From Orlajensenia flava (lineage in GTDB: Bacteria; Actinomycetota; Actinomycetes; Actinomycetales; Microbacteriaceae), in contig NZ_SSSN01000002.1 in the NCBI RefSeq assembly GCF_004801905.1, positions 62,001 through 126,000 of the forward strand: DNA of 64,000 nt, given 5' to 3'. Each line of letters starts with the position of its first letter. Within the stretch, counting starts at the first letter, position 1. The notes below the pieces were generated by a model. That model was given only the letters and a program-made list of their open reading frames with translations, was not told the DNA's origin and made no database searches. Of the stretch, positions 26,698 to 36,215 are shown one piece after another. The position numbers and the translations under genes were made by a program.

Positions 26698-26907
26698 CTA
26701 TTTTTCGATGTTTTCGCCCCGGATGCCACCAATCACGCCCGCAACGACGCAGACTGCACCGGCGACGAAACAGATGAGCTCACCCTTCGTGGCCGTGTAA
26801 CCGCTACCCCAAGCCGGGATGATGAAGCCGGCCCCCACGAGGAGGAGGCCCACGGGTACCAGCCACCACGCTGATGGAGATTCCCGGTTCCGACGAATGA
26901 AGACCAT
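26698..26907 (-). CDS. Small membrane protein (69 aa)
   Basis: Two membrane segments: WWLVPVGLLLVGAGFIIPAW and ICFVAGAVCVVAGVIGGI, connected by a short loop with YTATKGE. The N-terminus is basic (MVFIRRNRES). ATG 26907 has TAACGT six bases upstream, the same leaderless signature as larger genes, which supports it as a real gene. Function unknown. Confidence 0.6.
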   Translation of the reverse strand: MVFIRRNRESPSAWWLVPVGLLLVGAGFIIPAWGSGYTATKGELICFVAGAVCVVAGVIGGIRGENIEK

Positions 26908-26913
26908 GACGAC

Positions 26914-26919
26914 ACGTTA
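26914..26919 (-). promoter_or_regulatory. -10 element for the 69-aa membrane protein
   Basis: TAACGT, six bases from ATG 26907; no Shine-Dalgarno. Leaderless start inferred. Confidence 0.35.
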
Positions 26920-27067
26920 TCTGCAGCGCAGGCGCGAGGCGCTGGAGATGACAGCGCGTGCGGTACATATGCCCGGCTTCGGCCTGTACGAGCATTGCGG
27001 ACAGCGTCTGTTCATGAATTCGCCGGCCGACATGGCGTGGGACGCGTCCGACCAGCAGAATCGGACC

Positions 27068-27265
27068 ATGCCGAAACCAACCCTCGAGCACCCGAGTGAT
27101 GGATGGTTCATCTGGGTCCTCGCCGTCCTCGGACTTTTCCTCGCCGGGTGCCTGATTCTGAATGCACCTGCTTGGTTGGACACGATTGGTTTCATGCTCG
27201 CGTTACTTGGGCTGAGCTACTTCGTCATCCAATCTCGCCGCAAGCGCAGAGCACGAGAGGAATGA
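27068..27265 (+). CDS. Small membrane protein (65 aa)
   Basis: Begins MPKPTLEHPSDGWFIWVLAV. Two membrane segments (WFIWVLAVLGLFLAGCLILN and IGFMLALLGLSYFVIQ) end in a basic tail (SRRKRRAREE). An open frame continues upstream to 26819 but loses protein-like character; CAGAAT lies six bases before ATG 27068, so I chose this start. Its stop overlaps the next ATG by ATGA, indicating a two-gene unit. Confidence 0.55.
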   Translation: MPKPTLEHPSDGWFIWVLAVLGLFLAGCLILNAPAWLDTIGFMLALLGLSYFVIQSRRKRRAREE

Positions 27266-27510
27266 GCGAGAGCAAGGCCGCAGCGTCGTTGCGCACGGCC
27301 CACATCCTGCAGCGAATCGTCTTTCCGTTGAACGCGGGACTCATCGGCGCCCTCGCAGCCACCCTCGCCGCCATCCGCCTCGTCGCGGGCCACGCCGAGC
27401 CCGGGATGTGGGTTGCCTTCGCAGTAGGTACTGCGACGTTCATGGGAGCGATCATCGCCGTGCTCGTGCTTCGCAGATCAGCCATCCGAAAAGAGGGGGC
27501 TTGGGTCTAG
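27262..27510 (+). CDS. Small membrane protein (82 aa)
   Basis: Two membrane segments (about 20-42 and 50-70) flanked by a charged start (MSESKAAASLRTAHI) and a tail with RRSAIRKEG. GAGAGG is just upstream of ATG 27262, which overlaps the stop of the 65-aa gene. No family recognised; the partner gene suggests a heteromeric small membrane complex, but this is inference. Confidence 0.6.
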   Translation: MSESKAAASLRTAHILQRIVFPLNAGLIGALAATLAAIRLVAGHAEPGMWVAFAVGTATFMGAIIAVLVLRRSAIRKEGAWV

Positions 27511-27513
27511 CCC

Positions 27514-27717
27514 TCAGCTTTTTCGGGCCAGCGCGTACAAATAGGCGCCGAGACCGGCGAGCGCCAGACAACCGATACCGAGCGCGACGTTGACCCAGGT
27601 CTTGTAGCCAGAGACGGCCAGGACCAGGAAGAGGACGGCGCCGATTAGTCCCATCCCCACGGTGGCGCTGGCGAATGTTTTCCGCGTTTGAGCATCCGCC
27701 ATCTTTGACTTGTCCAC
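27514..27717 (-). CDS. Small membrane protein (67 aa)
   Basis: Two membrane helices (SATVGMGLIGAVLFLVLAVS and VNVALGIGCLALAGLGAYLY) with a charged N-terminus. The GTG start at 27717 is preceded by TAGATT six bases upstream; an in-frame ATG at 27702 is an alternative. It is convergent with the 82-aa gene, only 3 bp away. Function unknown. Confidence 0.55.
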   Translation of the reverse strand: MDKSKMADAQTRKTFASATVGMGLIGAVLFLVLAVSGYKTWVNVALGIGCLALAGLGAYLYALARKS

Positions 27718-27882
27718 GTCGCGAATCTACCGCTTCCACTTTGAATCAGACTTCATCCGCCCCAGAGCAGATTCGCATCCGGCCGACCTCCAGAACTCCG
27801 TTCCCTAGGGACGAAGCCCCTCTGTTGCGTGAGTCAGGATGATCGGAACGAGGCTTGTCAACTTTTGACGTGGCGGGCTGAC
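27718..27882. other. Intergenic stretch without recognised gene
   Basis: About 165 bp with lower GC than the flanks. Apart from the -10 element at 27724-27729 I see no gene, RNA or strong hairpin in it. Confidence 0.4.
27724..27729 (-). promoter_or_regulatory. -10 element for the 67-aa membrane protein
   Basis: TAGATT, six bases before GTG 27717, identical in sequence to the element of the DUF4349 gene. Confidence 0.35.
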
Positions 27883-28014
27883 CTAAGACACGGCGGCCAC
27901 GACGAGAACGGGTGTGGCGATGAACAGTGAGCCGGCTCCTCCGAGCACAACGAGAACGAGTTGAGTCAGATCCTCCGTCGGGCAGAGTATTGCGCGTCGC
28001 TCGGAGTGGGTCAC
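27883..28014 (-). CDS. Very small membrane protein (43 aa)
   Basis: A 43-codon frame starting GTG 28014, overlapping the stop of the upstream 66-aa gene as GTGA. It reads THSERRAILCPTEDLTQ and then one hydrophobic helix of about 24 residues running to the C-terminus (LGGAGSLFIATPVLVVAAVS). The coupling overlap and a clean membrane segment are the evidence; too short for family recognition. Confidence 0.45.
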   Translation of the reverse strand: MTHSERRAILCPTEDLTQLVLVVLGGAGSLFIATPVLVVAAVS

Positions 28015-28211
28015 CGCTCGTGTTGCGATTCTCGTCGCAACTTCAGCGCATGCGCAATAAGCCGGATCGCTATCGCGGCAAGTACCGCGACAAATACGAG
28101 AGACCACCATGCGTGGTTCACAATGACATTCGCCAGCTGTATGGCGACTAGCAAGCAGGCCGCAATCACCCACACGACAGCCATCCACACTTGGGGAATC
28201 AATCGGTCCAT
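28011..28211 (-). CDS. Small membrane protein (66 aa)
   Basis: Two membrane segments (QVWMAVVWVIAACLLVAIQL and SLVFVAVLAAIAIRLIAHAL) with a basic tail (KLRRESQHER). AGGAG is four bases before ATG 28211, which decides the start over the longer open frame to 28331. Followed by the overlapping 43-aa gene. Function unknown. Confidence 0.6.
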   Translation of the reverse strand: MDRLIPQVWMAVVWVIAACLLVAIQLANVIVNHAWWSLVFVAVLAAIAIRLIAHALKLRRESQHER

Positions 28212-28351
28212 TACTCCTCTTCCGGGCAGGGGGCGCGCCAGCCTTCCGCCAGCGTGTCCCGCTGGCCGGGTGGGCTGCACGCACCAGGGCCGCGGACCAT
28301 TATTGCGACTCCTGGAATGGGGAGTGGACAATTGGACGATCTCGGGCGCAC

Positions 28352-28629
28352 CTAGGTTTCCTGGGCGCCCCAGCGTCCGAGCGCGGTGATGGTCGCGCGC
28401 AAGTCGAGCCCGCGATCGGTCAGCGCGTAGGCCCTGGTGTTGTGCCGGAGGGGCAGACGGTGGAGGATGCCTGCCGCTTCGAGCTCGCGCAAGCGGGTCG
28501 CGAGCATGTTGGTCCCCATTCCAAGGTCGCGCTGCAGATCTCCGTATCGCTGCGGACCCTCGAGCAGCCGCTCAACGATGAGCAGGGCCCACCGTGCTCC
28601 GACGACGTCGAGGGCTGCGGCGAGGTCGC

Positions 28630-28633
<4 letters not shown>
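28352..28633 (-). CDS. HxlR-family transcriptional regulator
   Basis: 93 residues, nearly all wHTH: LDVVGARWALLIVERLLEGP, QRYGDLQRDLG and TNMLATRLRELEAAGILHRL, ending in an ALTDRGLDL wing. HxlR regulators often sense aldehydes or disulfide stress; the cysteine usual near the N-terminus is absent here. GTG 28633 overlaps the stop of the VOC gene (GTGA), so it is co-expressed with that gene. Confidence 0.92.
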
Positions 28634-29972
<1,339 letters not shown>

Positions 29973-29988
29973 TGCCCGGAGCGCTCCC

Positions 29989-31854
29989 GTGAACCACCTG
30001 GCGGGCTCCGCGTCGCCCTACCTCCTGCAGCACGCCGACAACCCCGTCGACTGGTGGCCGTGGGGAGAGGCGGCGTTCGCTGAGGCGGCTGCCCGCGACG
30101 TGCCCGTGTTCATCTCCATCGGTTACGCTACCTGCCACTGGTGCCACGTGATGGCCCGCGAGAGCTTCGTCGACCCGATGGTGGCCGCCTACCTCAACGA
30201 GAACTTCGTCAGCATCAAGGTCGACCGCGAGGAGCATCCCGACGTCGACGCCAGCTACCTGACGGCCGCCGGTGCCTTCACGCAGAACCTGGGTTGGCCC
30301 CTCTCGATCTTCGCCACGCCCGCAGGCCTGACCTTCTTCGCCGGCACCTACTTTCCGCCGCGGCCGGCGAACGGGATGCCGGAGTTCCTGCGCGTGCTGG
30401 GAGCGGTGACGGATGCCTGGACCCAGCGCCGCCACGAGGTCGACGGACAGGCCGACGCGATCGGTGCGGCCCTGGCATCCGCCTCCGAGGCCGCGGGACG
30501 GAGCAGCCCGCTGCTGGATACGCGCCGGCTCGACCACGCCGTGCGAGCACTCGCTGCGGGCGAGGACGTCGAGTTCGGCGGATTCGGCGCGGCCCCCAAG
30601 TTCCCCGTCGCCCCGGTGCTCGACTTCCTGCTCGCGAGCGGGGGAGAGGGTTCCGACCTCGCCGCCCGCACGCTCAAGGGCATGGGCGCTTCGCCACTGC
30701 GAGACAGCGTCGAGGGTGGCTTCTTCCGCTACGCCACCCGTCGGGACTGGACCGAGCCGCACTACGAGCGCATGCTCTACGACAACGCCCTCCTGCTGGG
30801 CTGCTACGCCGAGGCCTGGCGCCAGAGACCCGCTGACCGGCCGTGGGCGGCGCTCGTGGCCGACGGCATCGCCCGATTCCTCTCCCAGGTGCTGCAGGTC
30901 GCGGAGGGCGGCTTCGCGAGCGCGCAGGACTCCGAGAGCGTCATCGACGGGCGACGCTCGGAGGGTGGTTACTACGCGCGCGACGAGGAGGGCCGCAGCC
31001 ACCTCGAGCCACCCGCCCTCGACCGCAAGCTCCTCACCGGCTGGAACGGGCTGGCCATCGGCGCTCTCGCCCGGGCCGGATTCATCCTCGATCGAGTCGA
31101 CTGGTTGCAGACCGCCGCACGAGCCGCCGACAGGCTGCTGTCCACCCATCGCACCTCCGACGGACGACTGATCCGCAGCTCGCTCGACGGTCGGCCGTCG
31201 AGCGCTCCGGCGACTCTCGAGGACTACGGCATGTTGGCCGCCGGCCTGCTCGAACTCGCGGTCGCGGGCGGGGAGGCGCGCTATGCGACGGCGGCCCGCG
31301 AGCTCGTCGATGCGTGCCTGGTCGTCGGTGCCAAGGCGGGCGAGGCGTCGTTCGCGGTTCCCGGCGGGCCGGATGCCGCGCTCGCCGCGCGCGGACTCGC
31401 TCTGGCCGGCGACCCGTCCGAGGGGGCCTACCCCTCCGGAATGACGGCGATCGCCGGGGCGGCCGAGCGACTGTACCTGCTGACCGGGGACGCGAGCTAT
31501 CGCGCCGCAGCAGAGGGGACACTGGCCCGCGTCGCCGCCGCGGCAGAGGCACAGCCCATCGGCTTCGGAGGCGCACTCGCCCTGATGCGCGGACTCGAGG
31601 ATCCCGTCGTGCAACTGGTGACAGTGACGCCAGCGGCGCGCACCGGCGACCTGGTCGCCGGCACGCGTCTGCGTGACGCATCCGTCACCACGCTCGTCAC
31701 CGACTCCCAGGCGCGGGCGTTCGCCGAGGCCGGCTTCGAGTTGTTCGCCGGCCGCACCTCACGCGATGGGCTGCCGGCCGCGTACCTCTGCTCCGACTTC
31801 GTCTGCCGCCTCCCGGTGACGGATGTCGACGCGTTGGCGCATCCGTCGTTGTGA
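29989..31854 (+). CDS. YyaL-type thioredoxin-fold protein (DUF255)
   Basis: 621 residues, GTG start. The N-terminal DUF255 thioredoxin-like domain begins [20 protein letters not shown] and carries the CHWCH motif at residues 49-53, followed by [11 protein letters not shown]. The remainder is a six-hairpin (alpha/alpha)6 barrel, as in spermatogenesis-associated protein 20 / YyaL, with [16 protein letters not shown] and [12 protein letters not shown]. Shorter than many relatives (about 670-700) and ending with a compact C-terminal lobe. The function of this family is unsettled. Likely co-transcribed with the AKR upstream. Confidence 0.93.
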   Translation: MNHLAGSASPYLLQHADNPVDWWPWGEAAFAEAAARDVPVFISIGYATCHWCHVMARESFVDPMVAAYLNENFVSIKVDREEHPDVDASYLTAAGAFTQNLGWPLSIFATPAGLTFFAGTYFPPRPANGMPEFLRVLGAVTDAWTQRRHEVDGQADAIGAALASASEAAGRSSPLLDTRRLDHAVRALAAGEDVEFGGFGAAPKFPVAPVLDFLLASGGEGSDLAARTLKGMGASPLRDSVEGGFFRYATRRDWTEPHYERMLYDNALLLGCYAEAWRQRPADRPWAALVADGIARFLSQVLQVAEGGFASAQDSESVIDGRRSEGGYYARDEEGRSHLEPPALDRKLLTGWNGLAIGALARAGFILDRVDWLQTAARAADRLLSTHRTSDGRLIRSSLDGRPSSAPATLEDYGMLAAGLLELAVAGGEARYATAARELVDACLVVGAKAGEASFAVPGGPDAALAARGLALAGDPSEGAYPSGMTAIAGAAERLYLLTGDASYRAAAEGTLARVAAAAEAQPIGFGGALALMRGLEDPVVQLVTVTPAARTGDLVAGTRLRDASVTTLVTDSQARAFAEAGFELFAGRTSRDGLPAAYLCSDFVCRLPVTDVDALAHPSL

Positions 31855-31920
31855 CCGCAACTGCGCGCGCGACTCTTACGCCGTGTGTCCACCGCCGTGG
31901 CGTCCGGTGTGCGGCGGGCA

Positions 31921-31926
31921 TAGCGT
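31921..31926 (+). promoter_or_regulatory. -10 element for the FMN reductase gene
   Basis: TAGCGT, seven bases before ATG 31934, no Shine-Dalgarno; leaderless start inferred. Confidence 0.4.
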
Positions 31927-31933
31927 CGAGCGC

Positions 31934-32527
31934 ATGAGCAGCTTCCTGAACGTCGTCGCGGTCAGCGGCAGCCTGCACGCGCCATCCAAGACCACGGCGC
32001 TCGTCCGAGAGATCATCCGTGTGCTCGAGCACACCCTCGACGGCGCTGTCCAGGTGCACGCGCGCACCATCGAACTGTCCGACATCGGTCACGACTTCGC
32101 CGGAGCGCTGCGCCGCGACGAGCTATCGCCAGCCGCCGAGGACGCCCTGCGCTCGATCGAGGGAGCCGACCTGCTCATCGTGGCGAGCCCCGTCTACCGG
32201 GCGTCCTTCACCGGGCTGTTCAAGCACGTCTTCGACTTCGTGGGCCAGTACGCCCTGTTGGACACGCCCGTCCTGTTGGCGGCGACGGGGGGAAGCGATC
32301 GGCACGCGCTCATCATCGACCACCAGTTGCGTCCGCTGTTCTCCTTCTTCCAGGCGCTCACTCTGCCGCTGGGCGTGTACGCGAAGGATGCGGACTTCAC
32401 GGACTACGTGGTCACCGACCCGGCTCTCGACGAGCGCATCGTCCAGGCCATCAACCGGGGCCTGCCGCTCATCCGGGCGCGTTTCACCGCTCCCGTCGGC
32501 GTCTCCGACTACGTCGGCACCTGGTAA
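31934..32527 (+). CDS. NADPH-dependent FMN reductase (MsuE/SsuE-like)
   Basis: 197 residues with a flavodoxin-like fold: VVAVSGSLHAPSKTTALVR (FMN phosphate loop), then VASPVYRASFTGLFKHVFDF and LLAATGGSDRHALI. This is the MsuE/SsuE subgroup, which supplies reduced FMN to alkanesulfonate or similar monooxygenases; none is encoded nearby, so the partner is elsewhere. Convergent with a small hypothetical gene. Confidence 0.92.
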   Translation: MSSFLNVVAVSGSLHAPSKTTALVREIIRVLEHTLDGAVQVHARTIELSDIGHDFAGALRRDELSPAAEDALRSIEGADLLIVASPVYRASFTGLFKHVFDFVGQYALLDTPVLLAATGGSDRHALIIDHQLRPLFSFFQALTLPLGVYAKDADFTDYVVTDPALDERIVQAINRGLPLIRARFTAPVGVSDYVGTW

Positions 32528-32581
32528 CTCCCCGCAGACGAGATCCGCCGCATCATCACGGGTGGGAGCTGAGGGTTCGCC

Positions 32582-32917
32582 TCAGGCTGCTCCGTCCATG
32601 CGGGCCAGCAGCGCCCACACCCCCGTCGACAGCTCGGGATGCTCGAGGGCGATGCTGCGCAGGAGTGCGTATTCGAAGGCCGCAGCCGCCTCACGGGGCG
32701 CGGCCGGATGGTGGGCGCGGGCTCGATCCCGGCTTACCCGGGCGTCCGAGAGGCGATCGGCGCGGATGGTCGCCACGACCTGCTCGTCGACCGACGGCAG
32801 GTCGGGCAGGAACTCCCACGGATCCTCGCCCTGCCGGCACTTGATCTCGATCACCGTCGACAACTCGTCGCGCGCCTCCTGACGCAGCTGCTCGAGCTCG
32901 ACCTCTGCTTCCTGCAT
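32582..32917 (-). CDS. Hypothetical protein (111 aa)
   Basis: Starts MQEAEVELEQLRQEARDELS, an acidic helical stretch, with no membrane segment. Overall charged and Ala-rich; a small helical domain is likely. The strong ribosome binding site GGAGGTGA precedes ATG 32917 at seven bases, so translation is probably efficient. I recognise no family. Confidence 0.7.
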   Translation of the reverse strand: MQEAEVELEQLRQEARDELSTVIEIKCRQGEDPWEFLPDLPSVDEQVVATIRADRLSDARVSRDRARAHHPAAPREAAAAFEYALLRSIALEHPELSTGVWALLARMDGAA

Positions 32918-33014
32918 CGGTGATCACCTCCCCTGCCTCCACCGTAGGTGCGTTGTATGACACGCACGTTAACGGGTCGACCGACCCACCCGTCGGGGGT
33001 TGCATCACCCCACT

Positions 33015-33020
33015 TAGACT
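33015..33020 (+). promoter_or_regulatory. -10 element for the DUF3516 helicase
   Basis: TAGACT eight bases before ATG 33029, with no Shine-Dalgarno in between. A leaderless transcript starting at the ATG is the simplest reading. Confidence 0.45.
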
Positions 33021-33028
33021 CGATCACT

Positions 33029-35536
33029 ATGACCGCCGACGCCGCCCTGCTCGATCGGCTGCCGAAGACGGATGACGCCGACTCCGTCTTCGAGGCGTTC
33101 GAGGCGTGGGTGAGCGAGACCGGTCTCCGCCTCTATCCCGCCCAGGAAGAGGCGCTCATCGAGATCGTCTCGGGGGCGAACCTGATCCTCTCGACGCCGA
33201 CCGGCACCGGCAAGTCGCTCGTGGCGGTCGGCGCGCACTTCGCGGCGATGGCGGCGGGCAGGCGCAGCTACTACACCGCCCCCATCAAGGCACTCGTCAG
33301 CGAGAAGTTCTTCACGCTCGTCGACACCTTCGGGGCGGCCAACGTCGGCATGCTGACCGGGGACTCCGCGGTCAACGCCGACGCGCCGATCATCTGCTGC
33401 ACGGCCGAGATCCTCGCGAACCAGGCGCTCCGCCGGGGCCCGGACACCGACGTCGACGTCGTCGTCATGGACGAGTTCCACTTCTACGGCGATCAGGATC
33501 GTGGTTGGGCCTGGCAGGTGCCGCTGCTCGAGCTCACCCGCGCACAGTTCGTGCTGATGAGCGCGACCCTCGGCGACACCACCGTCATCGCCACCGACCT
33601 GTCGCGCCGCACCGGGCGCCCCACGGCATCCGTCACCGGTGTGGAGCGACCCGTTCCGCTGCAGTACTACTACGAGACCACCCCGGCCCACGAGACCATC
33701 GACGACCTGCTCGCCACCGACCGTGCGCCGGTCTACATCGTTCACTTCTCCCAGGCGGCCGCCCTCGAGCGCGCCCAGGCGCTCACCAGCGCCAAGGTCG
33801 CCACCCGCGTGCAGCGCGACGCCATCGCCGAGCTCATCGGCGAGTTCCGCTTCACCACCGCGTTCGGCAAGACCCTCTCCCGTCTCATCCGGCTCGGCAT
33901 CGGCGTGCATCACGCCGGCATGCTTCCGAAGTACCGGCGGCTGGTGGAGACGCTCGCCCAGCGGGGCATGCTGCGGGTCATCTGCGGCACCGACACGCTC
34001 GGCGTCGGCATCAACGTACCGATCCGCACCGTCTTGCTGACGGCGCTCACCAAGTACGACGGGCAGCGGATGCGGCAGTTGAGCGCGCGGGAGTTCCATC
34101 AGATCGCCGGGCGCGCCGGGCGGGCGGGTTTCGACACGGCCGGCACGGTCGTTGCGCAGGCACCCGAGCACGAGACCGAGAACGCCCGCCTGGTCGCGAA
34201 GGCCGGGGATGACCCGAAGAAACTCAAGCGCATCGTGCGCAAGAAGGCTCCGGACGGATTCGTCTCGTGGGGCGAGCCCTCGTTCCGTCGGCTCATCGAC
34301 GCCGAACCCGAGCCGTTGCGCTCGCACATGCAGATCACTGCGGCGATGCTCATCAACGTCATCGGTCGTGGCGGCGACGTGTTCGGCAACGTGCGGGCGC
34401 TCGTGTTCGAGAATCACGAGCCCGCCGCACGGCAGTACGCCCTCGCCCGCCGGGCACTGGGCATCTACCGCACGCTCCGCGCATCCGGGATCGTGAAGCA
34501 GGACGGCGACGCGATCACCCTCACCGTCGACCTGCAGCCAGACTTCGCCCTCAACCAGCCGCTCTCCCCGTTCGCGCTCGCCGCATTCGAGCTCATCGAG
34601 CCCACCTCGCCCGGGTTCGCCCTCGACATCATCTCGGTGCTGGAGTCGACCCTCGACGACCCGCGCGCCATCCTCAGTCAGCAGGAGTTCATCGCCCGCG
34701 GCGAGGCTGTCGCTGCGATGAAGGCCGATGGCATCGAATACGACGAGCGGATGGAGCTGCTCGAACAGGTCAGCTACCCTCGGCCACTCGACGAACTGCT
34801 GGGAGCCGCCTACGAGATGTACGCGGCGGAGCAGCCGTGGGTGCGCGACTTCGCCCTCTCGCCCAAGAGCGTGGTGCGAGACATGTACGAGCGGGCGATG
34901 TCTTTCGGCGAGTACGTCGCGTTCTACCGGCTGGCGCGCTCCGAGGGCGTCGTGCTGCGCTACCTCTCCGACGCGTACCGGACGGCGCGGCAGACGATTC
35001 CCCCCGAGCTGCGCGACGAGACGCTCACCGACCTCATCGAGTGGCTCGGCGAGCTCGTACGCCAGGTCGATTCAAGCCTGCTGGACGAGTGGAACGAGCT
35101 GGCTCATCCGGACGCCGTCCAACACCACGCGCTCGAGACCGCCGTCGTGCCGCCGGCCCCGCAACGCCTGACCACCAATGTGCGGGCGTTCCGCGTGCTG
35201 GTGCGCAACGAGCTGTTCCGCCGGGTGCAGGCGGCCGCGCGGGAGGACGTGGAGTCCCTCGGCGAGCTCGACGCCGAAGCCGGGTTCGGCGCCGAGCGCT
35301 GGGGCGAGGCGCTGGACGCGTACTTCGCGGAGTACGACGCGATCGGGACGGGAGCGGACGCTCGCGCCTCGTCGCTCCTCCAGCTCGAGGAGGGCGGACG
35401 CAGCTGGCACGTGCGCCAGGTGTTCGACGATCCCGCAGGCGACCACGACTGGGCGATCACTGCCGACGTCGACCTCGACGCGTCCGACGAGGCGGGGTTC
35501 GCCGTCATCCGCGTCACGGCCGTCGGTCCCGCCTGA
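33029..35536 (+). CDS. DEAD/DEAH-box RNA helicase with DUF3516 domain
   Basis: 835 residues. Superfamily 2 core with STPTGTGKSL (Walker A), DEFHFYGDQDRGW (motif II), LMSATLGD (III), GIGVHHAGMLPKYR (IV), CGTDTLGVGINVPIRTVLL (V) and HQIAGRAGRAGFD (VI). The C-terminal half matches the actinobacterial DUF3516 domain. The Ski2/Mtr4-like core suggests RNA unwinding in decay or processing. ATG 33029 was chosen over the upstream in-frame start at 32948 because the segment between is not protein-like and TAGACT sits just ahead. Confidence 0.94.
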   Translation: MTADAALLDRLPKTDDADSVFEAFEAWVSETGLRLYPAQEEALIEIVSGANLILSTPTGTGKSLVAVGAHFAAMAAGRRSYYTAPIKALVSEKFFTLVDTFGAANVGMLTGDSAVNADAPIICCTAEILANQALRRGPDTDVDVVVMDEFHFYGDQDRGWAWQVPLLELTRAQFVLMSATLGDTTVIATDLSRRTGRPTASVTGVERPVPLQYYYETTPAHETIDDLLATDRAPVYIVHFSQAAALERAQALTSAKVATRVQRDAIAELIGEFRFTTAFGKTLSRLIRLGIGVHHAGMLPKYRRLVETLAQRGMLRVICGTDTLGVGINVPIRTVLLTALTKYDGQRMRQLSAREFHQIAGRAGRAGFDTAGTVVAQAPEHETENARLVAKAGDDPKKLKRIVRKKAPDGFVSWGEPSFRRLIDAEPEPLRSHMQITAAMLINVIGRGGDVFGNVRALVFENHEPAARQYALARRALGIYRTLRASGIVKQDGDAITLTVDLQPDFALNQPLSPFALAAFELIEPTSPGFALDIISVLESTLDDPRAILSQQEFIARGEAVAAMKADGIEYDERMELLEQVSYPRPLDELLGAAYEMYAAEQPWVRDFALSPKSVVRDMYERAMSFGEYVAFYRLARSEGVVLRYLSDAYRTARQTIPPELRDETLTDLIEWLGELVRQVDSSLLDEWNELAHPDAVQHHALETAVVPPAPQRLTTNVRAFRVLVRNELFRRVQAAAREDVESLGELDAEAGFGAERWGEALDAYFAEYDAIGTGADARASSLLQLEEGGRSWHVRQVFDDPAGDHDWAITADVDLDASDEAGFAVIRVTAVGPA

Positions 35537-35544
35537 GCGCTCGC

Positions 35545-35714
35545 GGCACGTTCACCGCTCAGGCATTCGCGCGCTGCTGCCACGCTCATCGCTCAGGCAT
35601 TCGCGGGCTGCTGCCACGCTCTCCGCTCAGGCATTCGCGCGCTGCTGCCACGCTCTCCGCTCAGGCATTCGCGCGCTGCTGCCACGCTCACCGCTCAGGC
35701 ATTCGCGCGCTGCT
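35545..35714. repeat. Five tandem copies of a 34-bp repeat
   Basis: Units start at 35557, 35591, 35625, 35659 and 35693, exactly 34 bp apart, each beginning GCTCAGGCATTCGCG and ending GCTGCTGCCACGC plus a four-base variable joint (tCACC, tCATC or tCTCC). A degenerate flank precedes unit 1 and unit 5 is truncated after 22 bp. Copies differ at only one or two positions, so the array is recent. The unit is not a multiple of three and lies between two genes, so it is not coding. There are no spacers, so it is not CRISPR. Confidence 0.9.
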
Positions 35715-35898
35715 CAGGCTCGAATCCCGGAAATCGGCCTGACCGGCTCGCCATTGCCTGACCGGGGTGCGACCGTGGACGAGTTCGGAACCGCCCCTGA
35801 GTACCCCGGCACCCGGAAATAAGGCATCCGCCCGATCTGCGACCCCCTCCTCAGAGAGCAGCGTTGCCTTATCGCAGCAACGACATCCGGGAGTGATC
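35715..35898. other. Intergenic stretch between repeats and small ORF, with possible structured leader
   Basis: This is part of the only gap above 300 bp (35537-35898). It holds a direct repeat of GCCTGACCGG at 35737-35746 and 35756-35765. It also has the inverted repeat ATAAGGCA (35819-35826) / TGCCTTAT (35865-35872), whose right arm is overlapped by a second, mutually exclusive hairpin GTTGC (35863-35867) / GCAAC (35877-35881). The latter ends 17 bases before ATG 35899. I see no gene here. Confidence 0.4.
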
Positions 35899-36087
35899 AT
35901 GCAATTCGCAGCAGGCCTCGTGGCCACCTCAGAGCACAGCACCACCGTGTGGCGAGCCGAGCGGGAGCTCGAGGCTCGCCGCTGGGCGACGGAGCTGGAT
36001 GAGACCGTGACGGATGGCGGGGCAGCCCAGCCGACCGTCCGCAGCAGGCACCCCCAGCGGCACGCGCATCGCCTCGCGCTGCGGTGA
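35899..36087 (+). CDS. Hypothetical small protein (62 aa)
   Basis: Starts MQFAAGLVATSEHSTTVWRA and is followed by an ERELEARRWATELD helix and a basic, His/Arg-rich tail. GGGAG is six bases ahead of ATG 35899. It lies after a possible structured leader and before the LuxR/LAL gene. No family recognised; the start site and leader are the main reasons to believe it. Confidence 0.5.
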   Translation: MQFAAGLVATSEHSTTVWRAERELEARRWATELDETVTDGGAAQPTVRSRHPQRHAHRLALR

Positions 36088-36200
36088 CGGGGGAGCCCCG
36101 CGTCGTATCCGGTGATGGCCACGTGGCCGGCGCCGGTGCGGGCATCGGTCCCCGCGTCGCTTCCGGTGCTGGCGCCCGCACCGGTGTCGGTGGTCGGTGG

Positions 36201-36215
36201 CACGATGGAATCGTG
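36201..36215. promoter_or_regulatory. Palindrome spanning the start of the LuxR/LAL gene
   Basis: CACGAT GGA ATCGTG, perfect six-base arms; its right arm contains the GTG start (36213). CACGAT also fits the -10 position of a leaderless promoter, six bases upstream of GTG. Confidence 0.4.

Noticed and set aside
27718..27882. tRNA or small RNA gene in a low-GC gap
   Set aside because: No cloverleaf-like arms, T-loop or strong hairpin visible by eye; not enough to call.
35545..35714. CRISPR array
   Set aside because: Regular repeats, but units are contiguous with no unique spacers and no cas genes nearby.
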